Below, one piece after another: positions 34,169-44,122 of a DNA stretch of 64,000 nt. This DNA is from Bacteriovorax sp. Seq25_V. Its GTDB lineage: Bacteria; Bdellovibrionota; Bacteriovoracia; Bacteriovoracales; Bacteriovoracaceae. The translations under genes were made by a program, and so were the position numbers. Numbering within the stretch: the stretch's first letter is position 1; each line of letters starts with the position of its first letter. Location of the stretch: the NCBI RefSeq assembly GCF_000447795.1, contig NZ_AUNI01000009.1:186001-250000 (forward strand), read 5' to 3'. The notes beneath the pieces are model-generated. The model was not told where the DNA came from. It worked only from the letters and a program-made list of their open reading frames with translations, and ran no database searches.

Positions 34169-34339
34169 CTAAATTCACCTTTCTGTAAGCTTTTTAAGCT
34201 TTTTATTTCAAGATAAAAATTGCATAATATAGGAGTTATTCAAGCACGATTCACAGGAAGTGAAGGTCTTAAAACATGATGTGTAATTCAATTCAACAAA
34301 TTATTATATTCAATTCAGCTCAGTCAGCAGGAGTTTGCG

Positions 34340-36691
34340 ATGAAAATTAGGTTTGGAAAACCTCTTTATATTTATTTTGTATCAGCAATGATTCTAATTA
34401 TGGCAATGATGTCATTTGGGATTTATTACTATTGGACAAAGGGAACAGCTAATATTGATGGTGTTGCTCAAGTCTTTGATTCAACAACTGCTATTGAAAA
34501 CCTTGAGAAGAAAGGTGGAATTGAAACGGTAAAAGATCATGCACAAAACGATCGTCTACGTGATGCAATCTCTTACTTTGATGGGTTTGCTGAGAATGTA
34601 AAGAAGTTAGAAGAGGTTCAATCAACTGATAATTATGAAGAAATTACTAAATCATTTAATGCTCTAAAAAACTCAATGAGTAAGATGCTGACTTACACGA
34701 GTAATAACAACTTAATTGATGTTCTACGTTCAAAAGTAATTTCTTTTGAAAATTTTGTTGTTCACAATAACTGGAGAACACTAACAAGAGTTTCAAAGAA
34801 GATTAATGCAAAAATTTCAAGTGGTGCGACAAGCTCTCCAGGTTTTTTTAGCTATAGAAAAATGAAGTCGCTACATGATTCACTTGAAGCTGATATTAAA
34901 TATATGGAGAGTGTTACGATGAGTTCTGTTCTTGCTCAAGAAGATAAGAACTTAATTCTTTTAAAGTTGGATACATTAAAGACTGAATTAAATATGATGG
35001 ATGAGTCTCTTAACTCTCTAAATGTGTTTCATGCAAGTTATATCAATGCGGAAGCGGCTTACAAAAATTGGTTAGTTGAAATCAAGCCACGTTTAACAGA
35101 AAGAAAGTTAGATGTTATCAAAAATTCTCAAACTATACTTTATGGAATGTTTGGTCTCACTGCTGTTGTTATATGTTTGTTTGCTGGGGGATATCTTGTT
35201 TACTTTAAGTATGGAAGAAAGCAAAAAGAAGAAGTTGAAAAAATCATTATGTCTGTGATCAAGGATAATTTAATTCCATTAAATACAGAACTTGATAAAT
35301 CATGGAGTGTAGACTTTAAAGATAATTTAGAAAAGTATAGAGAGTATGTTCACAAGAGAATGAGTTTTGGATCAATCTTTCAAGATGCAATGCCATTTTC
35401 ATCAATACTATTAGACTCGAATCTGAATATGGTTTGGGCAAATACTCTTTTCTACGAGCATTGGAATCTTGATGAAAAAGTTAAAACAAATTCAAATATT
35501 TCTTGGGACTTTTTGCAGAGATTTACAAACCTAGGTGAGAATGATCCAGTAATTGAAGCTATTAGAGATAATATTGCTGGTATTTATCAAATTCAAGTTA
35601 AGACTGAAAAGTCTGAAGAAGCTGCTCCATTTGAAATGTATGTATCTCCAGTAGAATATGCAGGTCAAAAGAGAATCATGGTTATTTTCTATCCACTGAG
35701 AAGCTTGGAAGAAACACTTGGAAATCAGATGAAGGCCCTTGTATCTCCAGTGTCTAAAACTCTTGATGCCCTTGTCGAAGGTAAATTTCAAGGTGATTTT
35801 AAAGAGAAAGTTCAAGGTGATTTTGAAGCAGCAGGTATTGATCACATATTTAAGAAATTTGATAAAGTTAATGACTTCTTCAATAATCAAAGAAATGGTT
35901 TAATGGAAGAAATCGATACAATTGAAAACTCTCTCTTTGAACAATATAAACTAATGGATGACGTTAGAATTGTTTTTGAAGCTCAGAAAGATCTACAGCA
36001 TGAAGCAATTTCAAAATTCTCGAGTGCTAAGAATGATATCATTTCTGTGGTTGATATGAGATCTCAGTTTGAGCAAATGCTTACTCAAATGAATGAAATT
36101 GGAAACAGCTTGTTCGCAGAAGAAGTTTCTCTTCTTTCTCGAGCGAGTGAGGTGACTGACATTATGGGGGAAAACTCAAAAGCAATCGACTCCCTTGTAA
36201 AATCTCGTGATGAGTTTAAGAGATTAAAGTCACAAGTTGAAATGTTTAAATCAAGAGTTTCAAATATTTTAGAACATTCAAGAAACTCTGATGCTCCAAG
36301 CAAGAACGCCCAAGGTATCCAAAGATTGAAAACAGAACTTTTAGAATTTGAAAATGTTCTAACTTCTTTTTCTAAAGTTTCAACTGCCCTTGATGTTGGT
36401 TTATCAAAAATTCAAATCATTACTCAAAGTAAGAAGATGCCAAATCTATCTGATACGAAGAGAAGCTTTGAGGAGTTAAGAGCTCAAATCGAGGAAATCC
36501 AAGCAGAGAGTACGAAGATGGGAAGACTTGGGCAGGAAAGAGATGAGGAACTTATCAAGTCGCTAAAAGGACTGTTCTTAAGTTTCCAAAATCTAAGAGC
36601 GAAGTCTAATGAAGTAGAAGAAGTTTTAAATGAAGAGCCGGCAATGCCAATGCCACCTGATCATCAAGAGATTATTGCACAAGATATCTAA
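34340..36691 (+). CDS. Large membrane protein: helical sensor, PAS-like domain, long coiled coil
   Basis: The 783-residue protein has TM1 (9-29), a helical extracytoplasmic domain (30-262), TM2 (266-290), a PAS-like domain at about 345-455 (MPFSSILLDSNLNMVWAN, then PFEMYVSPVEYAGQKRIMVI) and a long coiled coil (500-760) with repeating heptads, ending in an acidic tail. It resembles a chemoreceptor or sensor kinase in outline but has no signalling hairpin, kinase or GGDEF domain. A motility link is suggested only by its place after fliA. CAGGAG precedes the ATG; a terminator follows. The 234 bases between the fliA stop and this gene hold a terminator, a tandem AAGCTTTTT repeat (34186-34203) and no gene. 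Confidence 0.75.
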   Translation: MKIRFGKPLYIYFVSAMILIMAMMSFGIYYYWTKGTANIDGVAQVFDSTTAIENLEKKGGIETVKDHAQNDRLRDAISYFDGFAENVKKLEEVQSTDNYEEITKSFNALKNSMSKMLTYTSNNNLIDVLRSKVISFENFVVHNNWRTLTRVSKKINAKISSGATSSPGFFSYRKMKSLHDSLEADIKYMESVTMSSVLAQEDKNLILLKLDTLKTELNMMDESLNSLNVFHASYINAEAAYKNWLVEIKPRLTERKLDVIKNSQTILYGMFGLTAVVICLFAGGYLVYFKYGRKQKEEVEKIIMSVIKDNLIPLNTELDKSWSVDFKDNLEKYREYVHKRMSFGSIFQDAMPFSSILLDSNLNMVWANTLFYEHWNLDEKVKTNSNISWDFLQRFTNLGENDPVIEAIRDNIAGIYQIQVKTEKSEEAAPFEMYVSPVEYAGQKRIMVIFYPLRSLEETLGNQMKALVSPVSKTLDALVEGKFQGDFKEKVQGDFEAAGIDHIFKKFDKVNDFFNNQRNGLMEEIDTIENSLFEQYKLMDDVRIVFEAQKDLQHEAISKFSSAKNDIISVVDMRSQFEQMLTQMNEIGNSLFAEEVSLLSRASEVTDIMGENSKAIDSLVKSRDEFKRLKSQVEMFKSRVSNILEHSRNSDAPSKNAQGIQRLKTELLEFENVLTSFSKVSTALDVGLSKIQIITQSKKMPNLSDTKRSFEELRAQIEEIQAESTKMGRLGQERDEELIKSLKGLFLSFQNLRAKSNEVEEVLNEEPAMPMPPDHQEIIAQDI

Positions 36692-36692
36692 G

Positions 36693-36720
36693 AAAAAGGC
36701 CTAAATATTTAGGCCTTTTT
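36693..36720. terminator. Bidirectional terminator overlapping the end of coaE
   Basis: AAAAAGGCCTAAATATTTAGGCCTTTTT is one perfect 28-base palindrome. It serves the large PAS protein gene on the plus strand and coaE on the minus strand, and encodes the last residues and stop of CoaE. Confidence 0.85.
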
Positions 36721-37321
36721 TTATCTCTTTTTTTAAGTCTTCTAAAGTTCCTACGTTTTTTATAACGATATCTGAAAGTTCTTTCTTTTTCTCAATATCA
36801 ATTTGCTTTGAGATAATATTTCGAGCAAGCTTCTCATCAATATTATCCCGTGCAGTTAAGCGAGCAATTTGAGCATCTTGAGGGGCATAGACAAGAGCTT
36901 TAAGATCTACAAGTTTATCGAGTCCCTTTTCAAAAAGAAGAGGAACGTCATAAACAATAAAGTCGGGATTGTTAAACTGATTGAAAGCTGTGATGAATGC
37001 ATCTGGCATTTGTGAATAAATAAGGGCTTCAATAGATGACTTGATCGTATCGTCGGAGAAGAATAATTCTCTTAGTTGTTTAAAATCAATCCCAGAGTCT
37101 GTAAGTACATGAGGGTGATGCTTACTTAAATAGTCTTTTGTCTTTTGCTTTTGGTAAACTGCTTTTACAAGCTTGTCAGCGCAAATTACACTAACTCCCA
37201 TTTCTTCAAGAATTTTCGATGCTGAAGATTTTCCAGTTGCGATGCCACCAGTGAGCCCTATTACTGGGCAAGGAATATTGTAAAGTCTCTCACTCGGATT
37301 AAGTTTTTGAAATTTACTCAC
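36701..37321 (-). CDS. coaE: Dephospho-CoA kinase
   Basis: CoaE phosphorylates dephospho-CoA in the last step of coenzyme A synthesis. The 206-residue protein has the P-loop GLTGGIATGKSSASK (about residues 22-36), the DADxL-like ADKLVKAVY, and the lid region RDNIDEKLARNII. About 18 extra residues precede the usual start. Overlaps mazG by 8 bases. The last codons lie in the terminator palindrome. Confidence 0.95.
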   Translation of the reverse strand: MSKFQKLNPSERLYNIPCPVIGLTGGIATGKSSASKILEEMGVSVICADKLVKAVYQKQKTKDYLSKHHPHVLTDSGIDFKQLRELFFSDDTIKSSIEALIYSQMPDAFITAFNQFNNPDFIVYDVPLLFEKGLDKLVDLKALVYAPQDAQIARLTARDNIDEKLARNIISKQIDIEKKKELSDIVIKNVGTLEDLKKEIKKGLNI

Positions 37322-38105
37322 TTTGTTTCACTTCCTGCCAAAGATATTCAAGTTCATCTTGAGAAGTCGTTTTCATGTCGATGTTTCTTTCTCTTGCAAG
37401 ATCTTCAATTTTATTAAATCTCTTCGTGAACTTAATATTTGCCTCACGTAGAGCTTGTTCAGGATCAATACCTAAGTGGCGTCCGAGTTGCGCTGCTGAA
37501 AAGAGAAAATCTCCAAGCTCTTCTTTCACTCTATCGTGATTAAATCTTGGAAATGGTGCAAGCTCTTCTTTAAGCTCCTGCCATTCTTCTTCGACTTTAT
37601 AGGCAACTTGAGTTGGGTCGCTCCAGTCAAAGTTAAGCTTATTTGTCTTCTTTCCAATTTTGTAGCTACTTGTTAGCGCTGGGAAACAGAGGTGCTCATC
37701 ATTTATTTCATAATGTGATTTCGATTCAGCTTTTTCTTTTGCTTTAATTTTTTCCCAGTTATCCATAATATCATCAACACCATCAACTTTTGTGTCAGAG
37801 AAAATATGCGGATGACGTCTTATCATTTTGTCGGCAAGAGTTTTTGAAACTGACTCAAGGTCAAATTTTCCATTCTGTTTTGCAATAATACTGTGCAGAA
37901 GAACTTGAAGAAGTACATCTCCAATTTCCTCTTCCATCTTATCGTAGTCTTCACTTTCTACAGCATGCATATACTCATATGTTTCCTCTTGGAGATATTT
38001 AAGTAGGCTGCGATGCGTCTGTTCAAGGTCCCATGGACATCCATCTTTTGGATCTCTAAGTTTGGCGATGACATCATATAGTCTCTCAAATTCTTTAAAG
38101 GACAT
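37314..38105 (-). CDS. mazG: Nucleoside triphosphate pyrophosphohydrolase MazG
   Basis: MazG hydrolyses (d)NTPs to monophosphates. The 263-residue, two-domain form has the N-terminal domain with CPWDLEQTHRSLLKYLQEE, then EEIGDVLLQVLLHSIIA, RRHPHIFSD, and the second repeat VKEELGDFLFSAAQLGRHLG with the EExxD metal sites. ATG with GGAG upstream (CATGGAGTACAAATG). It is divergent from ybeY, with coaE overlapping downstream. Confidence 0.95.
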   Translation of the reverse strand: MSFKEFERLYDVIAKLRDPKDGCPWDLEQTHRSLLKYLQEETYEYMHAVESEDYDKMEEEIGDVLLQVLLHSIIAKQNGKFDLESVSKTLADKMIRRHPHIFSDTKVDGVDDIMDNWEKIKAKEKAESKSHYEINDEHLCFPALTSSYKIGKKTNKLNFDWSDPTQVAYKVEEEWQELKEELAPFPRFNHDRVKEELGDFLFSAAQLGRHLGIDPEQALREANIKFTKRFNKIEDLARERNIDMKTTSQDELEYLWQEVKQSE

Positions 38106-38173
38106 TTGTACTCCATGGTAAAAAAGTGTAATCTTATTAAAATTCTAGCGTTAAACAAGCATAATGAGAAGTT

Positions 38174-38707
38174 TTGAGTATGGAAATTAGTGGAAAGTAT
38201 CTTAACATATCGGTATCTGATAATTCGAAGTCTCCATGGGAGTCAAAGAGCGTTTTAAAGATGTTAAAAGATTCACTTGAGGTTATCGAAAAATTTATTT
38301 ACTCCTCTAAGACTACTCTAAACAAAAAATCTCATCCTCAGATTCTACTCGACCTTCACTTCTGTGGTGACACGAGAATGAGGGCCATTAATAAGGCCCA
38401 TCGCGGCAAGGACAAGACAACAGACGTTCTTTCATTTCCTGGTTTCGAATCTCTTCGTGCTGACGGAGTGAGCGATGTTTATGATGGGATGATTCATCTT
38501 GGTGATATAATCATTAGTCGTCAGGTGGCGCAGAAACAGGCAAGGGAATTTAAAATTACTGTTGCTGATGAAGTTATTCATCTCTTTGTTCATGGACTTT
38601 TACACGTTCTTGGGTACGATCATGAAATTTCTGAGGAAGAAGAAATCATTATGACAGATCTTGAAAACAAAATTTTAAAAGACATTTCAAAAAGTAGGAA
38701 AAAATAA
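38174..38707 (+). CDS. ybeY: Endoribonuclease YbeY (16S rRNA maturation)
   Basis: YbeY is a zinc RNase for 16S rRNA 3' maturation and ribosome quality control. The signature HGLLHVLGYDH (H-x3-H-x5-H) is present near residue 150, with DVLSFPGFE and GDIIISRQVAQ upstream. 177 residues from TTG; the ATG two codons later (38180) is an equally possible start. The stop is one base before the prfB ATG at 38709, so they are coupled. Confidence 0.93.
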   Translation: MSMEISGKYLNISVSDNSKSPWESKSVLKMLKDSLEVIEKFIYSSKTTLNKKSHPQILLDLHFCGDTRMRAINKAHRGKDKTTDVLSFPGFESLRADGVSDVYDGMIHLGDIIISRQVAQKQAREFKITVADEVIHLFVHGLLHVLGYDHEISEEEEIIMTDLENKILKDISKSRKK

Positions 38708-38708
38708 A

Positions 38709-39852
38709 ATGGAACAATCTGTAAAAATCAAATTTGACGAATGTCGCAGTTTAATGAAGAACTATGCTCCTAAGCTTCAAAACTTACGGGGGTCGCTTTG
38801 ACATTGATCGCAAAAATGCACGCCTCGAAGAAATTACTGAAATGGAGGCCATGCCAGGTTTTTGGGATGACAATGAGAATGCAACAAGACTTCAAAAAGA
38901 AAAAAATATTATCCAAGATGTTCTTGGAGTCTATAACGGCCTTAAAGATTTACTAGATGAATATGAAATCCTTTGTGAGTATGCAAAGGAAGGTGATGAT
39001 GAGTCGGCTGAAGGTTCACTTGAAGTTTGTGAAAACTTTATCGAACAATTTAAAAAAGCAGAATTAAAAGTATTATTATCAGACGAAGTTGATCCAAATA
39101 ATGCCATCGTCAGCATCAATGCTGGAGCCGGTGGTACAGAGTCATGTGATTGGGCGGGAATGTTGTTTCGAATGGTAAATCGCTGGGCCGAACAACACGG
39201 ACATAAGGTGCAAGTTCTTGACGTTCAAGATGGTGATGCGGCAGGAGTTAAATCCGTTACGATGATGGTAATGGGAAGCTACGCTTACGGTAATTTAAAA
39301 TCAGAAACTGGTGTTCACCGTCTCGTTAGGATTTCACCATTTGATTCTGCGGGAAGAAGACATACATCCTTTGCCTCCATTTATGTTTCACCCGAAATCG
39401 ATGACACTATCGAAATTGATATTCTAGATAAGGATTTAAAAATTGATGTTTATCGTGCAGGTGGAGCCGGTGGTCAGTCGGTTAACACTACCGACTCAGC
39501 GGTAAGAATTACCCATCTTCCATCAGGTCTAGTAGTAACTTGCCAGAATGAGAGAAGTCAGCTGCAAAATAAATTACAGGCCATGAAAGTTCTACGTTCA
39601 CGTCTTTATGAGCAAGAACTTGAAAAGAGAAGGGCAATTGAAAACGAAGCGGAAGCAAATAAGAAAGATATTGCTTGGGGAGCACAGATTAGATCTTACG
39701 TTCTTCATCCTTATAAGATGGTAAAAGATCATCGAACAAGTCAGGAGAGCTCCCAGGCCGAGAAAGTTCTAGATGGAGACCTTGATCAATTTATGGATTC
39801 TTTCTTGAGATGGTCTGTTAATACTAATCAGACGGGAACCACTCAGGAATGA
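38709..39852 (+). CDS. prfB: Peptide chain release factor 2, with programmed +1 frameshift
   Basis: RF2 terminates translation at UGA and UAA. Frame 1 starts at ATG 38709 and runs 30 codons to CTT-TGA; a +1 shift at CTT (38796-38798), skipping T38799, joins the main frame at GAC (38800). The site is CGGGGGTCGCTTTGAC: a Shine-Dalgarno-like GGGGG, CTT slip codon and TGA stop, as in other bacterial prfB genes. The joined protein is about 380 residues, with N-terminus LRGSL-DIDRKNARLEEI matching RF2. It has the tripeptide SPF (ISPFDSAGRRHTSF), specific to RF2, and GGQ in RAGGAGGQSVNTTDSA. The in-frame piece alone would lack the first helix. Confidence 0.95.
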
Positions 39853-41042
39853 AATTCTTTAACCTTCTAAAAGACTTTAATCTTTTATTTTTTAGAGACC
39901 GTTCTTCAAAGATATTTGCTTTTGCAACTATCCTAGGACTGGCCTTCTCAATTTCGATTGTCCTCTCGACTCTTGGGTTAATGGATGGCTTTTCAAAGAA
40001 ATTAAAAGAATCGTTAAATGAAGGGCACGGTGAAATCGTTTTGACGAGTCGTCGTGGATTTTTTAGTCGAGACGATAGGGACCTGCAAAAGCTTTCTTCT
40101 CAAGGAATTAATAAGTTTGCCTTTATGGTTCGCACTCAAAGTTTTTTAACGAGTAATCAAAAAGGTAAGGCCGTATTTGTTGTTGGAATCGATGACACTT
40201 TCTCGGCCATTAGTGAAAATATAAAAGCACCTGCCACTGATGAAGTTATCATTGGTTCTGAGCTTGCTAAGAATCTAGATCTGCAAGTAGGAGATCCTAT
40301 CTCTTTGACATTTGCGGCAGGTCGAGCCGGGGAGAGTTATCTTCCATCTATTGGATCATTCACGGTCGCTCAAATTTACAACTTCAATATCCATCAATTT
40401 GATGAACGCTATGTTTATGCCAACCTTGAGACGATTCAAAATAAAATCCAAGTTGGAAACAATGTTAATCTTGTTAAACTAAAGCTTGATGTTGATAAGC
40501 AAAATGTTGATGCGATTGATGAAATGGTTAAGAGACTAAGAAGTATTTTCTTTTTGGAGTTTGAAGTCCAGCCTTATTGGGGAGACTTTGCAACATTTCT
40601 TAGAGCTGTTGATTATGAGAAGTATCTGATCTCACTTGTTCTTTATATCGTTATTGTGATTGCGGCTTTTAACTGCTTAGCTTTTATTGTTTATTCGAAA
40701 GAGAAAAAGGCGCAAGAGATCTTTCTTCTTTACGCAATCGGCCTGTCTCCAAGAAAATTTAAAAATCTTTGGTATATCCAAAATAGTTTTATCTGGTTTA
40801 TCTCATTTCTTGTGAGTCTGTTATTTGTTGAGTTCTTCTCGTATGCGATAGCAAATTGGGAGATTTTTAAACTTCCAAGTGATGTTTATATCTTGGGCCG
40901 CATTGAAGTTAACCTAACGCTGAAATATATATTAATCACGGCATTATCTTCATATATGCTGTTATTCTTTTTAACTTTCCTAATCCTGAAAAGACTTGAT
41001 GGTAAGTCGCTAGGTCAAGGTTTGAGAGAGGAGTTTTCTTAA
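39849..41042 (+). CDS. lolC: LolC/LolE-type ABC transporter permease
   Basis: This is the membrane part of a lipoprotein-releasing ABC transporter. The 397-residue protein has one N-terminal membrane helix (about 22-47), a periplasmic MacB/LolC-like domain and three C-terminal helices of the FtsX fold (268-295, 320-345, 360-385), the family layout. Only one permease is visible, so it may form a homodimer, unlike the LolC-LolE pair of E. coli. ATGA overlap with prfB, TAATG overlap with lolD. Confidence 0.87.
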   Translation: MKFFNLLKDFNLLFFRDRSSKIFAFATILGLAFSISIVLSTLGLMDGFSKKLKESLNEGHGEIVLTSRRGFFSRDDRDLQKLSSQGINKFAFMVRTQSFLTSNQKGKAVFVVGIDDTFSAISENIKAPATDEVIIGSELAKNLDLQVGDPISLTFAAGRAGESYLPSIGSFTVAQIYNFNIHQFDERYVYANLETIQNKIQVGNNVNLVKLKLDVDKQNVDAIDEMVKRLRSIFFLEFEVQPYWGDFATFLRAVDYEKYLISLVLYIVIVIAAFNCLAFIVYSKEKKAQEIFLLYAIGLSPRKFKNLWYIQNSFIWFISFLVSLLFVEFFSYAIANWEIFKLPSDVYILGRIEVNLTLKYILITALSSYMLLFFLTFLILKRLDGKSLGQGLREEFS

Positions 41043-41698
41043 TGAGTTTTGTTAAAGTTCAAAATATTGTCAAAAAGTATGGTCGTTCAACAATCTTAAA
41101 CAATGTAAACTTCTCCCTCGAGCAAGGTGAGCAATGTGTAATTAAAGGAGCATCAGGCTCTGGTAAGTCAACATTGCTTTATTTACTAGGTGGACTTGAA
41201 AAGTCTAACGGTGGGAGCATTGTTGTTAATGGTGTTGATATTGGAAAGCTTAATGACGATGAACTTGCAAAATTTAGAAATACTGAAGTTGGATTTGTTT
41301 TCCAATTTCACTTTCTCCTCTCGTCTTTAAATTGCCTTGAGAATACATTATTACCTGCAAGACTTGGCGATCATGACGTAGATGAAGTCAAAAAATATGT
41401 AACGCACTTGGCAGAAAGGCTAGGAGTTGAGGATTGTCTCAAAAAATATCCATACGAAATTTCTGGTGGCCAGCAGCAGCGTATTAATCTTATTAGGGCA
41501 CTATCGTTAAAGCCTTCTCTTTTATTGTGTGATGAGCCAACAGGAAATTTAGACTCAAAGAACTCGAAACTAGCAACAGAGCTTCTTATAGAGCTTTCTA
41601 AAAATTCGGGCGTTACACTTCTTGTCGTAACACACGACGACTACGTGTCTTCAATGTTCGAAAATGTGAAGCACATGGCCGATGGAGTGCTGCAGTAA
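41042..41698 (+). CDS. lolD: Lipoprotein-releasing ABC transporter ATPase LolD
   Basis: The 218-residue ATPase of the MacB/LolD type: Walker A GASGSGKST, Q-loop FVFQFHFLLSSLNCLEN, signature ISGGQQQR, Walker B LLLCDEPTGNLD, and H-loop VVTHDD. With the preceding permease it should extract lipoproteins from the inner membrane for LolA. Intact. Confidence 0.92.
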   Translation: MSFVKVQNIVKKYGRSTILNNVNFSLEQGEQCVIKGASGSGKSTLLYLLGGLEKSNGGSIVVNGVDIGKLNDDELAKFRNTEVGFVFQFHFLLSSLNCLENTLLPARLGDHDVDEVKKYVTHLAERLGVEDCLKKYPYEISGGQQQRINLIRALSLKPSLLLCDEPTGNLDSKNSKLATELLIELSKNSGVTLLVVTHDDYVSSMFENVKHMADGVLQ

Positions 41699-41807
41699 TT
41701 ATTGCGGATAGTCTAAAATAGTTTTTGTAAGATCGTGTGATTATTGATATTTTTTTATACTAGAGTATTTTAATCCATTAGGATGGAAAAATAATCACGG
41801 AGTATTG

Positions 41808-44105
41808 ATGAATAACTCTCTAATGAGTTCTATTATAATTTCTTTTTTCTTGTCTTTGAATTCGTTAGTTTTCGCTATGGAGCTTGGACCAGAGAAGGAT
41901 CTTTTTAAAGTTTCAGACATTAAGATTCAAGGTTTAAAAAAAGTTGAAAAGGAAGCAGTTCTTGAACGTATTAGTACGAAGAAAGGGCAGGAGCTTACAA
42001 ACTATTCTTTAAAGAAAGACATCGAAAAGATTTACAACCTTAAATATTTTGATAGTGTTGAGGCCCATCAAGAGGGTTCTGTTCTAATTTTCAAAGTTAA
42101 AGAAAAGCCAATTATTGCTAAAATCGTATTCGAAGGAAATGATGAAGTTTCTAAGGATGATCTGACGGGGCAAATTAAGTCAAAAGAATATTCAATCCTC
42201 GACATCAACACTATTAAGACAGATGTTAAGGCCATGCAAAAATTCTACGAAGAAAAAGGTTTCTACCTTGCTTCTGTAAACTATGAATTAAGAAAAGTAG
42301 ATGATGAGAACGTAGACCTTGTCTTTAAAGTTGATGAGTTTGAAAAAGTTAGAGTAAAGAAGATCTCGTTCCTAGGGACGCAGGCTTTCTCGGATAATGA
42401 ACTTAAAGGATTAATGGAGACTAGAGAGGAGAGTTTATTCTCTTTTATGTCTGGTTCAGGAAACTTTAAAGAGTTTGGTTTTAGAACTGATATCGAAAGA
42501 ATTAAATACTTCTATAGAACTAAAGGTTACCTACAAATTAATATTGGTACACCTGATGTTACAGTATCTGAAGATAAGAAATGGGTTTTCGTAACTGTTA
42601 AAGTCAATGAGGGTCCTAAGTTTAGCATTAGAGATATCTCTTTCCAGGGTGAAGTTCTATTCCCTGATACGGAGCTAATGGAAAAAATTAAGCTCAAAAA
42701 TGGCGACGTGTATTCAGAAGAGCTCCTAAGAAATGACGTTCAAACTCTTACGGAGCTATACCAAGACCAAGGGTATGCTTTTGCAAACGTTATTAGAAAT
42801 CTAAATGTGGTTCCTGGGGAAAACAAAGTAGACGTTGACTTCTCATTTGAGAAAGGAAAAATTGCATACTTTGGAAAGATCTCTGTAAAGGGGAATACTA
42901 AGTCTAGAGACAAGGTAATCCGCCGTGAACTTAAGATTAAGGAAGGGGCGAGATTTACAGGAACAGGACTTAGAGAGTCAAAAGAAAATGTTAATCGTCT
43001 CGGATTCTTCGAGCCTGGTTCAGTTGTATTTAATACAATTTCTCCTCCTGGTAAAGATGATGTTCTTGACGTTGAGATTACAGTTAAGGAAAAGAGTACA
43101 GGTCAGATTTCTCTTGGAGCAGGTTACTCAACTCAAACAGGTGGATTCTTTCAAGCGTCTATTACGCAAAATAACTTTAGAGGTATGGGGCAGCAGCTGT
43201 CTTTCTCGACAAGTTTATCAAAGAATCAAAAAAGTTTCTCGCTATCTTTCACAGAGCCATACTTTTTGGATACGAAGTGGACTGCAGGAGGGGAGGTCTT
43301 TAAGAATGAAAACAAAGAACTTTCATCATATGACTATAAGAAAGAAGGTTTTGCTCTAAGAGTTGGTTACCCAATTTTTGATTATACAAGGCTATTTACT
43401 ACCTATAAACTAGAAGAAACTACGCTTGAGAATATCGAGGACGAGACAATTGATGAAGAAGCTGAAAACGGTTTAACTTCATCTGTAAGACTTGCTTTGG
43501 TGACGGACAAGAGAAATCACCGTTTTGAGCCAACTGATGGTTACTATATTAATATCGCAACAGAGTATGCAGGTGTTGGTGGTGAGAAGAAATGGTTAAA
43601 GAACGAATTTGACTCAAGATACTTTAAGTCTATTTGGGGCGATCTTGTTTTCAGATCAAGATTTTACACATCAAAGCTTGAAGTTGTTGAAGGTCAAAAA
43701 ATCCCACGTAATGAGAAGTTCTCTCTTGGTGGGGCAAGAAACTTAAGAGGATTCAATATTCAAGATATTGGTCCGAAAAAGATTGTTCTTGTTGATGCAG
43801 ATGATGACGGCTTAAAGAATGATGAGAAAGAATTTAATTCTGGAGCATTATTTACAGCATACACAACATTTGAATTTGAGCACCCGCTTGCTCGTGAAGC
43901 TGGTCTTAAATGGGTTGTCTTCTATGATGCTGGTACTGCTGCTGATTTTAAAGATATTGGTAAGATTTATATGGATTACGGTTTTGGATTTAGATGGTTT
44001 TCACCAATTGGTGTGCTAAGATTTGAATTCGGATTCCCTATTAATCCAGATAGTGGTGAAGATGATGGAAGTAAATTCCATTTTGATATAGGTCAATTAT
44101 TTTAA
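41808..44105 (+). CDS. bamA: Outer membrane protein assembly factor BamA
   Basis: BamA inserts outer-membrane beta-barrel proteins. The 765-residue protein has a signal peptide (about 1-24), five POTRA repeats (about 30-375, for example FKVSDIKIQGLKKVEKEAVL), and the barrel with the conserved RGF motif in GGARNLRGFNIQD and a typical end (GVLRFEFGFPINP then FHFDIGQLF). ATG 41808 is favoured over the adjacent TTG 41805 (ACGGAG at 41797-41802). It heads the envelope operon. TATACT near 41756 is a possible -10 box without a good -35. Confidence 0.96.
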   Translation: MNNSLMSSIIISFFLSLNSLVFAMELGPEKDLFKVSDIKIQGLKKVEKEAVLERISTKKGQELTNYSLKKDIEKIYNLKYFDSVEAHQEGSVLIFKVKEKPIIAKIVFEGNDEVSKDDLTGQIKSKEYSILDINTIKTDVKAMQKFYEEKGFYLASVNYELRKVDDENVDLVFKVDEFEKVRVKKISFLGTQAFSDNELKGLMETREESLFSFMSGSGNFKEFGFRTDIERIKYFYRTKGYLQINIGTPDVTVSEDKKWVFVTVKVNEGPKFSIRDISFQGEVLFPDTELMEKIKLKNGDVYSEELLRNDVQTLTELYQDQGYAFANVIRNLNVVPGENKVDVDFSFEKGKIAYFGKISVKGNTKSRDKVIRRELKIKEGARFTGTGLRESKENVNRLGFFEPGSVVFNTISPPGKDDVLDVEITVKEKSTGQISLGAGYSTQTGGFFQASITQNNFRGMGQQLSFSTSLSKNQKSFSLSFTEPYFLDTKWTAGGEVFKNENKELSSYDYKKEGFALRVGYPIFDYTRLFTTYKLEETTLENIEDETIDEEAENGLTSSVRLALVTDKRNHRFEPTDGYYINIATEYAGVGGEKKWLKNEFDSRYFKSIWGDLVFRSRFYTSKLEVVEGQKIPRNEKFSLGGARNLRGFNIQDIGPKKIVLVDADDDGLKNDEKEFNSGALFTAYTTFEFEHPLAREAGLKWVVFYDAGTAADFKDIGKIYMDYGFGFRWFSPIGVLRFEFGFPINPDSGEDDGSKFHFDIGQLF

Positions 44106-44122
44106 ATATCAGGGAGAAAGAT

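Noticed and set aside
38764-39852. prfB as a single frame from ATG 38764
   Set aside because: The true start is upstream with a +1 frameshift; the first 12 residues of this reading do not resemble RF2.
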